Shown: positions 7,753-15,014, numbered from the stretch's first letter. The stretch is DNA of 16,865 nt from CAZJAD01 sp964543855 (GCA_964543855.1 CAZJAD010000044.1:1-16865); one strand, 5' to 3'. Numbers and translations are program-made. Notes: a model not told the origin generated them from the sequence alone.

Positions 7753-8925
7753 TCACGGAGACTTCAGCGAAGAACTCCGATCCGTGCGTTCCCAAATCAC
7801 CTGATGCTCCCCCCGCAACCAGTTGAAGAATCCCAGAAGAAACGCAACATTGAGAAGAGTGAAATGATAGACCAGGATAGCCCCCGGCAGACTGATCCCA
7901 CACCAGCTTAAGAGTCCGCCCAACGCAGCGATCCCGTACCAGACGATTTGCAGCCAAAGAACAACTTTGTACAATAGAATATGTCGAAGCAACAGGCTTC
8001 CCAACAGGACAGCTATCAACAGGAAAGGGGATACCCATCGCAGAAGCTTGTGCGAAAAGAGAATGTAAGCGGTAGCCCCATGGCGAGGATGCATCATGTG
8101 GCCCAGCTTCGCAAGCGTCTGGAAGTTGGCGGCACCGATCCGCACACGGCGACGAAATTCTTCACCAAGAGAGGGCCCCGTTTCTTCGAAAGAGAGAGCC
8201 TCCGGGTCAAAGATCACACGCTTGCCTTGCTCGATCGCGTGGAGCAGCTGAACCATATCATCATCCAACCCATCCGAGTAAAACGGAACGAACTGCTCTC
8301 GACGAATCGCATAGAGACCACCGAAAGCGCCACAAGTCCCCCCCGCATTGCTCTCAAGAGTTTTTAGAAGAATCTCGTATCTGCGATAGAGATTCTCTCC
8401 TCGCACCTCGGCGGCCCCCGACGGAGGAATCATGTCCATCCGACCGGACACGGCCCCTACGGTTGAATCCCCAAAATGCCGGACAAGCTTGCGGGCTACT
8501 CCACGGTCAAAAACAGTGTTGGCATCTGTGAAGATAAGAAGGTTGCCCCGCGCTTCCTTCGCCAGACGATTCAGAACCTCCACCTTGCCCACTCGCCGTT
8601 CCATTTCAAAGAGCCGGACGCGCGGATCGCTGTAACCTCGGACAATCTCGCCCGTGCGATCCGTCGAACAGTCTGAACCTACCAGGACCTCAATCTTCTC
8701 CGAAGGATAGTCTAACGCGAAGCAGTTCTCGATCTTCGCGGCGATGTGGGCTTCTTCGTTGTAGGCCGGAACCAGAATTGAGACCTCCGGCCACTCCGTT
8801 GGCTCCGCCGGAGGAGGCGGCGACCGTCGCGCGATGAGGAGCAGGCTCAGCGGATAAAGAACATAGGTGTGGGCAACGCCAATCAGGCCAACCCAGAACA
8901 GAACCCCGCCGACGATTTCGAGCAC
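7753..8925 (-). CDS. Membrane glycosyltransferase family 2 (cellulose-synthase-like superfamily)
   Basis: A processive-type GT2 enzyme of 390 residues, expected to transfer sugars from nucleotide-sugar donors at the inner membrane. An N-terminal membrane helix (about 5-32) precedes the GT-A domain starting at VSILVPAYNEE (48-58). Catalytic-site motifs are SDCSTDRT (84-91), FTDANT (132-137), GGLYAIRREQF (202-212), the acidic DDD (221-223) and RRRVRIGAANFQTL (258-271). Three C-terminal helices lie at about 294-314, 319-341 and 347-370. The start is GTG at 8925, with GGGGG 7 nt upstream. It begins 4 nt after the nuoK stop, so it is probably transcribed with nuo. It ends close to the convergent methyltransferase. 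Acceptor and product are unknown. Confidence 0.93.
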   Translation of the reverse strand: MLEIVGGVLFWVGLIGVAHTYVLYPLSLLLIARRSPPPPAEPTEWPEVSILVPAYNEEAHIAAKIENCFALDYPSEKIEVLVGSDCSTDRTGEIVRGYSDPRVRLFEMERRVGKVEVLNRLAKEARGNLLIFTDANTVFDRGVARKLVRHFGDSTVGAVSGRMDMIPPSGAAEVRGENLYRRYEILLKTLESNAGGTCGAFGGLYAIRREQFVPFYSDGLDDDMVQLLHAIEQGKRVIFDPEALSFEETGPSLGEEFRRRVRIGAANFQTLAKLGHMMHPRHGATAYILFSHKLLRWVSPFLLIAVLLGSLLLRHILLYKVVLWLQIVWYGIAALGGLLSWCGISLPGAILVYHFTLLNVAFLLGFFNWLRGEHQVIWERTDRSSSLKSP

Positions 8926-8929
8926 TCAC

Positions 8930-9235
8930 CTACCCCCGCAGAGTATCGGCGATATCCACATCAATCGAGCGGAGCTGACGGTAGAAGTTCAGGATAATCG
9001 CGAGCGCCACCGCCGCCTCGGAGGCAGCAATAACAATGATGAAAAGGGCTGCAAGCTGTCCGTCGAGATTCAAGGTCGTGAACCGGCTGAAGGTGACAAA
9101 ATTCAGACCCGCGGCATTGAGAATGAGCTCCACACCCATCAGGATCTTGACGAGGTTCTTGCTCGTCAAGACAGCGATCAGTCCAAGTACGAACAGAGCG
9201 ACGCCAATCGCCAGATATATCGTCAGACTATTCAT
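8930..9235 (-). CDS. nuoK: NADH-quinone oxidoreductase subunit K
   Basis: A small membrane subunit of complex I, 101 residues with three helices, part of the proton path linking the quinone site to the antiporter-like subunits. The two buried glutamates expected in the family are Glu36 (MGVELILNAAGLN) and Glu73 (IAASEAAVALAI). I chose the ATG at 9235 because it gives the standard length and is preceded by GGGGGAG. A longer frame to 9274 would run further into nuoJ. It overlaps the end of nuoJ by 8 nt (ATGAATAG), typical of translational coupling, and the glycosyltransferase follows after 4 nt instead of nuoL. Confidence 0.97.
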   Translation of the reverse strand: MNSLTIYLAIGVALFVLGLIAVLTSKNLVKILMGVELILNAAGLNFVTFSRFTTLNLDGQLAALFIIVIAASEAAVALAIILNFYRQLRSIDVDIADTLRG

Positions 9236-9749
9236 GGCGTCTCCCCCGCGGTCGAGCCAGCCAAACGGCTCCAATCAGGGCGACGAGCAGCAATACTGAG
9301 GCCATCTCAAAAGGCACGAGATACTGCGTGAGCATCGAAACACCAATCACTTCCGTCGTCGGCGTATCCGGACGCAGCGCGAGCTTCCACGGCGTCCCGA
9401 CGATAATCCCGATGAGCACGGCCGTAAACAGAATCACCAGCAGAATCGAGGAGCCGCGCTGATGTGACTCATCGGTGAATCTCGCGTCCATGACACGCTG
9501 AGTCAACAATAGACCGAAGATAATCAGAAGAAGGATGCCGCCCACATAGATGAGAAGCTGAGTGATTGCCAAAAAATCAGCGAAGAGAAACACATAAAGA
9601 GCGGCCACCCCACAAAAGGTGAAAAGCAGCGCAAAGGCGCTGTGCAAAATGCGCCCGGAAAAAACAACAAGCGCTGCCGACACAACCGTCAGCAGAGCAA
9701 AAATCACAAAGAGAATCTGGGCAAACAAGGAAGGAGGGGATTCCATCAT
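9228..9749 (-). CDS. nuoJ: NADH-quinone oxidoreductase subunit J
   Basis: A membrane subunit of complex I, 173 residues with about five helices. The family core is seen in HSAFALLFTFCGVAALYVFL, then DFLAITQLLIYVGGILLLIIFG, where the third helix carries the pi-bulge region important for proton coupling. A C-terminal helix, SVLLLVALIGAVWLA, is followed by a basic tail. The start overlaps the nuoI stop in an ATGA arrangement (9746-9749), and the end overlaps nuoK by 8 nt, so I, J and K are tightly coupled. Confidence 0.96.
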   Translation of the reverse strand: MMESPPSLFAQILFVIFALLTVVSAALVVFSGRILHSAFALLFTFCGVAALYVFLFADFLAITQLLIYVGGILLLIIFGLLLTQRVMDARFTDESHQRGSSILLVILFTAVLIGIIVGTPWKLALRPDTPTTEVIGVSMLTQYLVPFEMASVLLLVALIGAVWLARPRGRRHE

Positions 9750-10327
9750 GAGTCAGTTGATTCGCTTTTGGGAGGATTCTTCGCGTCGGCTTTCGACGCG
9801 GCGGCCTTGGCGGCTGCCGCTTTCTCTCTCGCCTCGCGGTCGCGCTCTCGGATTGCTTCCACCTGATCCTTCGTCAAGATTGAAAAATGATAAATCAGAT
9901 TTGCACGCGCAAGCTGTTGCGCCTCGTAGTCCGGTACAAAATAAATCGCGCCCGTTGGACAGGGAGGAATGCAGAGTCCGCAGAAGATGCACTTCGCGTT
10001 GTCCACATCGAACTTCAGCACATGAAGGCGCTTCTTGGTGCCGTCTTTCGTTGTGCCCAAGTCGACATCAGCCTGCGCCTTCAATGTTTCAATCAAAATC
10101 GCGTCGACCGGGCAGGCTCGAGCGCACGCCGCGCATCCCGTACACTCGCTGAACTCCATGTGAATTCGCACGCGAGCTCGCTCGGGCATCGTCCACCGCT
10201 TGTGGGGATACTGCAGCGTCACCGACCCTTTGAACAGATGACGGATCGTCACGCTCATCCCAACCAGCGTCGTCCAAATGCCTTTCCAAATCTGTCTGAA
10301 GTAGTTCTCTTCGAGTGATGTTCGCAT
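9746..10327 (-). CDS. nuoI: NADH-quinone oxidoreductase subunit I (two 4Fe-4S clusters)
   Basis: A peripheral-arm ferredoxin-like subunit that carries electrons through clusters N6a and N6b towards NuoB. Numbering from ATG 10327 (193 residues), the first cluster set is Cys62, 65, 68 and 72 (CTGCAACARACP) and the second Cys113, 116, 119 and 123 (CIFCGLCIPPCP). An N-terminal segment with SVTLQYPHKRW precedes them. The C-terminus is an Ala/Lys/Glu-rich tail after about residue 155, probably an extended or helical add-on. I chose the ATG at 10327 rather than a longer frame to 10375, since MRTSLEENYFRQIWKG matches the usual start and the added part would come from the repeat-bearing spacer. Gene order then J and K. 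Confidence 0.97.
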   Translation of the reverse strand: MRTSLEENYFRQIWKGIWTTLVGMSVTIRHLFKGSVTLQYPHKRWTMPERARVRIHMEFSECTGCAACARACPVDAILIETLKAQADVDLGTTKDGTKKRLHVLKFDVDNAKCIFCGLCIPPCPTGAIYFVPDYEAQQLARANLIYHFSILTKDQVEAIRERDREAREKAAAAKAAASKADAKNPPKSESTDS

Positions 10328-10380
10328 AGAATCAGCTTTTCGAGATGAATCCCGGGCGGGTAACACACCCACCACGGCGA

Positions 10381-10461
10381 AATCTTACTACCCGCGACCT
10401 CCGGCAAAATCTTGCTGTCCACAGCCTCCGGCTACATCCTACTACCCGCGACCTCCGGTCG
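10381..10461 (+). repeat. Three imperfect 27-bp tandem units between nuoH and nuoI
   Basis: Units begin at 10381, 10408 and 10435, an exact 27-nt period. Comparing the first 25 nt of each, units 1 and 3 agree at 22 positions and units 1 and 2 at 19, with every difference between units 1 and 2 a transition. All share the core CCTCCGG. Only the third unit keeps the full palindrome that continues to 10463. They fill much of the 167-nt spacer between nuoH and nuoI. Confidence 0.75.
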
Positions 10462-10471
10462 CGGATGAACA
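10447..10471 (+). repeat. Dispersed palindromic element, copy 2
   Basis: Arms CGCGACC (10447-10453) and GGTCGCG (10457-10463) surround a TCC loop, followed by GATGAACA. It is identical over 25 nt to the element at 2389-2413 on the opposite strand. It forms the last of the tandem units in the nuoH-nuoI spacer. Confidence 0.75.
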
Positions 10472-10494
10472 TGCAAATCTTTCTCTCTGCGATC

Positions 10495-11487
10495 TTAATC
10501 GACCCAGAGCATCCAGAACGAGATCACAATGAGGTTGACAAATGAAACCGGCAGAAATACCTTCCAGCAAACTCCCATGAGCTGATCCACACGCAGGCGC
10601 GGCAGAGTCCAACGCATCCACATCTGCACAAAGACGAGCACCATGCACTTCCCGATGAACCACACAGGGCCAGGGATGAAAGCCAGAGCGGGAAGCGGAG
10701 GACTCCAGCCGCCCAAAAAGAGCGTCGCCGCAATCGCCGAAACGACAAACAAGTTTGCGTACTCAGACAGAAAGAACATCGCGTAGCGCATCCCGGAGTA
10801 CTCGGTCGCGTAGCCCGCCACAAGCTCGGATTCCCCTTCGGGAATGTCAAATGGAATCCGGTTGACCTCCGCAACGCTCGCCCAGAAGTAAATCAGAAAC
10901 GCGAGAAGGCCAAAGGGAGGAGCTTTCAAGACATTCCAGTTCCAGAAACCACCGTCCTGCCCCAAAACGAGCGACTGCATCGAAAGCGTCCCGGCAATGA
11001 CAGCCGGAACCAGCAGCGACAGGCCGATAGGCACTTCGTAGCTGACAATCTGAGCCGCCGACCGCATCGCACCATAGAGCGACCACTTGTTGTTGGAAGC
11101 CCAACCCGCCATCAGAATTCCGATTGCCACGAGAGACGAAATGGCAATCACATAATAGAGACCGATGTTCAGGTCGGCCCCGACGAGCTGCACTCCGAAC
11201 GGGATGACCGCAAAAGCTCCCAGCGTGCCAACAAAAACAATATAAGGAGCCATGCGGAAAAGCGGCCGGTCAGCGACCTTCGGAATAATATCCTCTTTAA
11301 GCAGGAGTTTGACCGCGTCGGCGACGGTCTGCAACCAACCCTGGAATCCCCCCGTTTCCATCGGCCCCAGCCGATCCTGCATCCACGCCGAGACCTTGCG
11401 CTCAAACCACACAGCAAAGAGCGCGAAGCCAAAAACAAAACCAATGACGCCGACGAGATAGGCGATGGTCAGCAATGTTGCAAGCAT
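10495..11487 (-). CDS. nuoH: NADH-quinone oxidoreductase subunit H
   Basis: The 330-residue membrane subunit that forms the heel of complex I and helps build the quinone-binding chamber. Family motifs are DRLGPMETGGFQGWLQTVAD, KEDIIP, RSAAQIVSYEVPIGLSLL, and the quinone-site loop PFDIPEGESELVAGYATEYSG. Eight or so membrane helices are apparent, and the length is standard. It starts at ATG 11487, 29 nt after the stop of an unknown gene and just downstream of a palindromic repeat. It is followed by an unusually long 167-nt spacer before nuoI. The gene before it is not nuoG, so the NADH module is missing here. Confidence 0.97.
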   Translation of the reverse strand: MLATLLTIAYLVGVIGFVFGFALFAVWFERKVSAWMQDRLGPMETGGFQGWLQTVADAVKLLLKEDIIPKVADRPLFRMAPYIVFVGTLGAFAVIPFGVQLVGADLNIGLYYVIAISSLVAIGILMAGWASNNKWSLYGAMRSAAQIVSYEVPIGLSLLVPAVIAGTLSMQSLVLGQDGGFWNWNVLKAPPFGLLAFLIYFWASVAEVNRIPFDIPEGESELVAGYATEYSGMRYAMFFLSEYANLFVVSAIAATLFLGGWSPPLPALAFIPGPVWFIGKCMVLVFVQMWMRWTLPRLRVDQLMGVCWKVFLPVSFVNLIVISFWMLWVD

Positions 11488-11493
11488 GGGCGT

Positions 11494-11522
11494 CTCACGC
11501 GTGAGCCTGAGCGAAGTCAGGC
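11494..11522. repeat. Palindrome and hairpin at the junction of the unknown gene and nuoH
   Basis: A perfect 12-bp palindrome, CTCACGCGTGAG (11494-11505), abuts a hairpin with arms GCCTGA (11505-11510) and TCAGGC (11517-11522) around a 6-nt loop. The TGA stop of the unknown gene lies within the hairpin arm. The composite resembles the short dispersed palindromes common in intergenic DNA; there is no second copy in this window. Confidence 0.5.
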
Positions 11523-12095
11523 GCGTTTGGATAGATCATAGTACCGCTTCCCTGCAGGGGTCTGCGGTGCAAGTTTCGAGACAACATCCAGAACCGGATC
11601 CCCCGCCCCCAGACGACTGAAGGCATGACGGAACATGTCCGGAGCATTCGCTCGGGGATCGTTGTGATCGTAGACGAGAATGAGCCCCTGCAAAGCACAC
11701 AAGAAAAGCTCCGTGGGCATCCCCGCGGTTTGATACATCGTCATAGGACGCGCAAGCTCAGCATCGCCGCGCTCCCGGAAGTACCGGGGAAACTGACGCT
11801 GCTCGAAGAGCTGCGACGGAGCGACACCGCTACTGATCTGTTCGCAAGCCTCCAGAAGCGACAGTCGCAGGTCCGGGCGCGCTTCCGCTTTCAGCAGCAA
11901 GTCCGCAAAAAGATCGCTGTGCCGTGGCACCCGGTCAAAGTCACTCCACCGGACGACCAACCGATAAAGCGGTCGGTCCGGCGACTGCGCCTGCCCCACG
12001 ACCTCAACGAAGACCGCGTCCGGGCCGCGCTCATAGATAAGATGCCTGCCAACAGGCAGGTTTGCCGTCTGTATCTTCAAATCCGAATAGCGCAT
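11517..12095 (-). CDS. Hypothetical cytoplasmic protein in the nuoD-nuoH interval
   Basis: A 192-residue protein starting MRYSDLKIQTANLPVGRHL. I recognise no family. It has no signal peptide or membrane helix, only two widely separated cysteines (in LLEACEQ and FLCALQG) and no iron-sulfur, flavin or nucleotide motif, so it is not NuoE, NuoF or NuoG. The N-terminal third looks beta-rich (HLIYERGPDAVFVEVVG, YRLVVRWSDF) and the rest helical. It lies 41 nt after nuoD and 29 nt before nuoH, the place normally held by nuoEFG, and is probably co-transcribed. A TTG at 12122 would add nine residues; ATG 12095 is preferred. An internal hairpin at 12045-12060 falls in its first codons. A role in complex I assembly is possible but is only inference from position. 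Confidence 0.82.
   Translation of the reverse strand: MRYSDLKIQTANLPVGRHLIYERGPDAVFVEVVGQAQSPDRPLYRLVVRWSDFDRVPRHSDLFADLLLKAEARPDLRLSLLEACEQISSGVAPSQLFEQRQFPRYFRERGDAELARPMTMYQTAGMPTELFLCALQGLILVYDHNDPRANAPDMFRHAFSRLGAGDPVLDVVSKLAPQTPAGKRYYDLSKRA
12043..12060. repeat. Short inverted repeat inside the 5' coding region of the unknown gene
   Basis: CCTGCC (12045-12050) pairs with GGCAGG (12055-12060) around AACA. The overlapping register TGCCTG/CAGGCA (12043-12048 and 12053-12058) pairs too. It encodes the LPVG region near the N-terminus and may be a small palindromic insertion in the frame or an mRNA hairpin near the start codon. Confidence 0.4.
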
Positions 12096-12136
12096 GCCCT
12101 TACACCGATCCGGTAAACACAAAACGAGGGATCAGA

Positions 12137-13375
12137 CTACCGATCCACTTCTCCCAGCACAATATCAATGGAGCCGATAATAGCGACAATATCCGCGATC
12201 ATCGCGCCCACGGCAATCTCGGGAACTGCCGAGAGGGAGGTGAAAGTGTTGGCGCGGCATTTCACACGATACGGAATCTGCGTCCCATCCGAAATGACAT
12301 AAAACCCGAGTTCCCCGCGCGGCGCTTCCGTGCGCATGTACACTTCGCCTTCCGGTATCTTGCGGAAGTTCTTCGGAATCGCTTCCTTGACATCGCCGTC
12401 GGGCAGACGATCCAGCGCTTGACGCACAATCCGCGTGCTCTGTTCCATCTCGCGAATGCGCACCATGTAACGATCCCAGCAATCTCCGACCGTCCCTTTC
12501 TCGCCCGTGCCGATGCACATGTCGAAATCATAAGTTTCGTAGCCGCAGTAGGGTTCGGTCTTGCGCAGGTCCCAGGCCACGCCGGCGCCGCGCAGGTTCG
12601 GCCCGGTGGCGCCGTACGCGATGGCCTGCTCGGCATTCATCACCCCGACATCCGCCGTGCGGTCGATAAAAATCTGGTTGAAGCTGAACAGGCTGTTGTA
12701 CTCGTCGATGTTGGGCGGGAAGTAATCGCAGAAATCACGGCATTTTTCGACCCAACCCGGCGGCAAATCGTGAGAAAGGCCGCCTATCCAGATGTAATTG
12801 TAGAGGAGGCGCGACCCGCACACATCCTCAAAAAGATCCATGATTCTCTCACGCTCGCGGAACGCATACAGGAATGGGGTGAACGCACCAATGTCGAGGG
12901 CGTAAGTGCCGAAGGCCACGAGGTGAGACGCGATGCGGTTCAGTTCAGCCATGATCACGCGAATCGTCTGGACGCGCTCATTCACCTCGATGCCCATCAG
13001 TTTCTCCACAGCCAGTGCGAACCCGAGGTTGTTGTTCATCGAAGCAAGATAATCCAGACGATCCGTATAAGGAATGACCTGATTATAAGGGACCGATTCG
13101 GCGATCTTCTCGAAACAGCGGTGCAGGTAACCAATATGCGGCGTAATCTTGACGCACACTTCTCCGTCGGTGAGCAGTTCCAGCCGCAGAACGCCGTGGG
13201 TTGAAGGATGCTGAGGCCCCATGTTGAGGATCATGTGATCCCCTTCGATGATGTCAATCTCCTTCACCCTCGCGGCGTCCAGCTTGAACACATCCGGGCC
13301 CAGCGGAATGTCCATGTCCCGCGTAGACAGCGAGGCGGGGTCAGTCGTTTGGGAAATTTTGCGATCCTTTTCCAT
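12137..13375 (-). CDS. nuoD: NADH-quinone oxidoreductase subunit D (49 kDa)
   Basis: The peripheral-arm subunit that forms most of the quinone-binding pocket with NuoB, related to the large subunit of NiFe hydrogenases. It is 412 residues from ATG 13375. The family motif GPQHPSTHGVLRL (53-65) with the quinone-site histidine is present, followed by PHIGYLHRCFEK, the RLDYLASMNNNLGF region and a standard C-terminus with IDIVLGEVDR. A TTG at 13387 would add four residues. It is encoded as a separate protein from NuoC, 48 nt after the nuoC stop. The preceding bases show no Shine-Dalgarno sequence. Confidence 0.97.
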   Translation of the reverse strand: MEKDRKISQTTDPASLSTRDMDIPLGPDVFKLDAARVKEIDIIEGDHMILNMGPQHPSTHGVLRLELLTDGEVCVKITPHIGYLHRCFEKIAESVPYNQVIPYTDRLDYLASMNNNLGFALAVEKLMGIEVNERVQTIRVIMAELNRIASHLVAFGTYALDIGAFTPFLYAFRERERIMDLFEDVCGSRLLYNYIWIGGLSHDLPPGWVEKCRDFCDYFPPNIDEYNSLFSFNQIFIDRTADVGVMNAEQAIAYGATGPNLRGAGVAWDLRKTEPYCGYETYDFDMCIGTGEKGTVGDCWDRYMVRIREMEQSTRIVRQALDRLPDGDVKEAIPKNFRKIPEGEVYMRTEAPRGELGFYVISDGTQIPYRVKCRANTFTSLSAVPEIAVGAMIADIVAIIGSIDIVLGEVDR

Positions 13376-13423
13376 GTCGCTGGTCAATCTGCTAAAATGC
13401 TTCCGGGGAACCGTGGCCGTGGG

Positions 13424-13933
13424 CTATTCCCAATCCCGGCTCGGTGAATCCTCGAGATTGTTGTAAGCCACCTTGAGGCCCTGGTACTCTTCGGGCATCA
13501 CATAATCCTTGCGCAACGGATGGCCCACCCAGTCGTCCGGCAAGAGAATGCGGCGCGGGTCGGGATGGCCGACAAATTCGACGCCTATAAGGTCAAACGC
13601 CTCGCGCTCATGCCATTCGGCGGTGCGCCAGATATGAGAGACCGTCGGCACCTGCGGCTTATCGCCGGGCAATGAAACCTTCAGCACACTGCGATGATTA
13701 TGCTTCATCGAGTGAATATGATAGACGACCTCAAAACTTCCCTTCCGATCCACCGCCGAAAGACACATCAAGTAATCGAAATACAGCGTCGGATCATCCT
13801 TCAGAAAGGTGGCAACTTCGGCGATTCGTTCGGCGGGAACCTTGATGGCCGAATCCGGCGTCGTCGCGACAAGCTCGAAAGTGAGCTCAGGGAACTTGCC
13901 TTGCAGGATTTTTAGGAGCTCTTCAGTTGTCAT
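13424..13933 (-). CDS. nuoC: NADH-quinone oxidoreductase subunit C (30 kDa)
   Basis: A peripheral-arm subunit that packs against NuoD and NuoB and carries no cofactor. At 169 residues it has the signature WHEREAFDLIGVEFVGHPD followed by RRILLPDDWVGHPLRKDY, the hallmark of the 30-kDa family. It starts at ATG 13933, preceded by a pyrimidine-rich stretch with no ribosome-binding site. In most genomes nuoC follows nuoB directly; here two small secreted proteins lie between them and a 57-nt spacer precedes nuoC. Confidence 0.97.
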   Translation of the reverse strand: MTTEELLKILQGKFPELTFELVATTPDSAIKVPAERIAEVATFLKDDPTLYFDYLMCLSAVDRKGSFEVVYHIHSMKHNHRSVLKVSLPGDKPQVPTVSHIWRTAEWHEREAFDLIGVEFVGHPDPRRILLPDDWVGHPLRKDYVMPEEYQGLKVAYNNLEDSPSRDWE

Positions 13934-13990
13934 ATCAGAAAGGAAATAAGCTGTGGAAAAATTGAGTTCGTTTCCGCTGGCCGCACTACA

Positions 13991-14644
13991 TTAGGGCCGC
14001 TCCCGGATTGCCGCTCCCTGGCGTTGCAGGTTGGAAAGCGCCATATCAATCAAGTCAGCGAGCACCGACACATGCGTTGTCTGAAGCTCCTGCCGCTGTT
14101 CTTCATAGGGTGCCACGGCGGGAAAATGGAGTTCAATTCGCTGCTCCGTGCCCCGCTGACTGAAGAGAATCTCCCACTCGTTCTTGCCGCGGAAGAAAAT
14201 TTGCGTGTCCGTGCGCTCGGAATGCCGGATATTCTCCGCCGTCGCCGCCAGGTAGCGCAGCGCCTCCCGGAACGGCGTCAGCTCATCCGGATCCAGAATC
14301 GCCAGCGCCAGCGGCTCATCCTTCGCTGTCAAGACCAGGTTGGCGCCGAAGTAACGGACGGTGTCGCCGGGCACAAAAGCCATATCCGTGTAAACCGCCA
14401 AGCCCCGAAGTGTCTTGACTTCCGATCTGCCCAGCAGGGTCCTGTGTCCACCCTTTTGTTCCAGCGGCACGGTTCCAATGAGCGTGCGATCGCGAAACAT
14501 GGTGCGATCCGGAGTCAGCAACTCCCACTCGTAGTCCGTGGCAGGTCCGATATCCTGCGACAGTGCCGACACTGCAACAAACAGAAGACCTGCCGCCGCC
14601 ACTCCGAATCGTCTCACGCTCCGGTCATTTCTCGCGCTTCCCAT
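13991..14644 (-). CDS. Hypothetical secreted protein between nuoB and nuoC (larger)
   Basis: A 217-residue protein with a signal peptide: basic residues at 8-12 (RSVRR), a hydrophobic core about 13-27 and probable cleavage near SALS-QD. The mature part contains alternating short strands and a long helical end (EEQRQELQTTHVSVLADLIDMALSNLQRQ). I recognise no domain. The ATG at 14644 overlaps the end of the preceding gene by 20 nt; a GTG at 14617 would leave a shorter signal peptide and is a plausible alternative start. The overlap implies co-translation with the smaller secreted protein. The location between two cytoplasmic complex I subunits is odd, and function is unknown. Confidence 0.85.
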   Translation of the reverse strand: MGSARNDRSVRRFGVAAAGLLFVAVSALSQDIGPATDYEWELLTPDRTMFRDRTLIGTVPLEQKGGHRTLLGRSEVKTLRGLAVYTDMAFVPGDTVRYFGANLVLTAKDEPLALAILDPDELTPFREALRYLAATAENIRHSERTDTQIFFRGKNEWEILFSQRGTEQRIELHFPAVAPYEEQRQELQTTHVSVLADLIDMALSNLQRQGAAIRERP

Positions 14645-15014
14645 AATTCTGGTGCTGCCAGCAATAGCGCGAGCCTTTCATGGCTCGGCGTGTACACCGC
14701 GTCCCTTTCAGGGTGATGGCCTCGCACTGACGAAACTCCTCGTCGACCGAGGCGCCGGCACTCTCCGATGCGGCACCGGTATCGACCGGGAGATAACGCA
14801 GTGCGGTAAGGACCGGCACCCAGCCCTCGACGGTCACTTTCGCCCAACCCGCCACCGTGTCCAATACATCGACACGGGCGCCGGGCATCATCGTCCCCAC
14901 CATGGGGCCACAGGGAATTGCCCAGAGAGTGTCGGGAAGTGCGCCTCCATCCTGCGCCAGCACACTCCCGGCCAAAATGAGAATGAGAAGGAGAACGAGC
15001 AGACGAAGGGCCAT
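14625..15014 (-). CDS. Hypothetical secreted protein with SH3-like segment and Cys/His motif
   Basis: A 129-residue protein with a clear signal peptide (MALRLLVLLLILILAGSVLA, cleavage likely before QDGG). A segment at about 40-76 (PGARVDVLDTVAGWAKVTVEG) resembles a bacterial SH3 domain. After a Ser/Ala-rich linker the C-terminus holds Cys97, Cys107, Cys118 and His121, a C-x9-C-x10-C-x2-H pattern with GTRC and GSRYCWQH. I have seen similar Cys/His tails in small proteins of unknown function, probably zinc-binding. It starts 3 nt after the nuoB stop and overlaps the next gene by 20 nt, so it is very likely co-transcribed with nuo. It might act at the cell wall; no link with complex I is known to me. 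Confidence 0.85.
   Translation of the reverse strand: MALRLLVLLLILILAGSVLAQDGGALPDTLWAIPCGPMVGTMMPGARVDVLDTVAGWAKVTVEGWVPVLTALRYLPVDTGAASESAGASVDEEFRQCEAITLKGTRCTRRAMKGSRYCWQHQNYGKREK

Noticed and set aside
12062..13204. Plus-strand open frame of 380 codons opposite nuoD
   Set aside because: Antisense shadow of nuoD, which has unmistakable family motifs.
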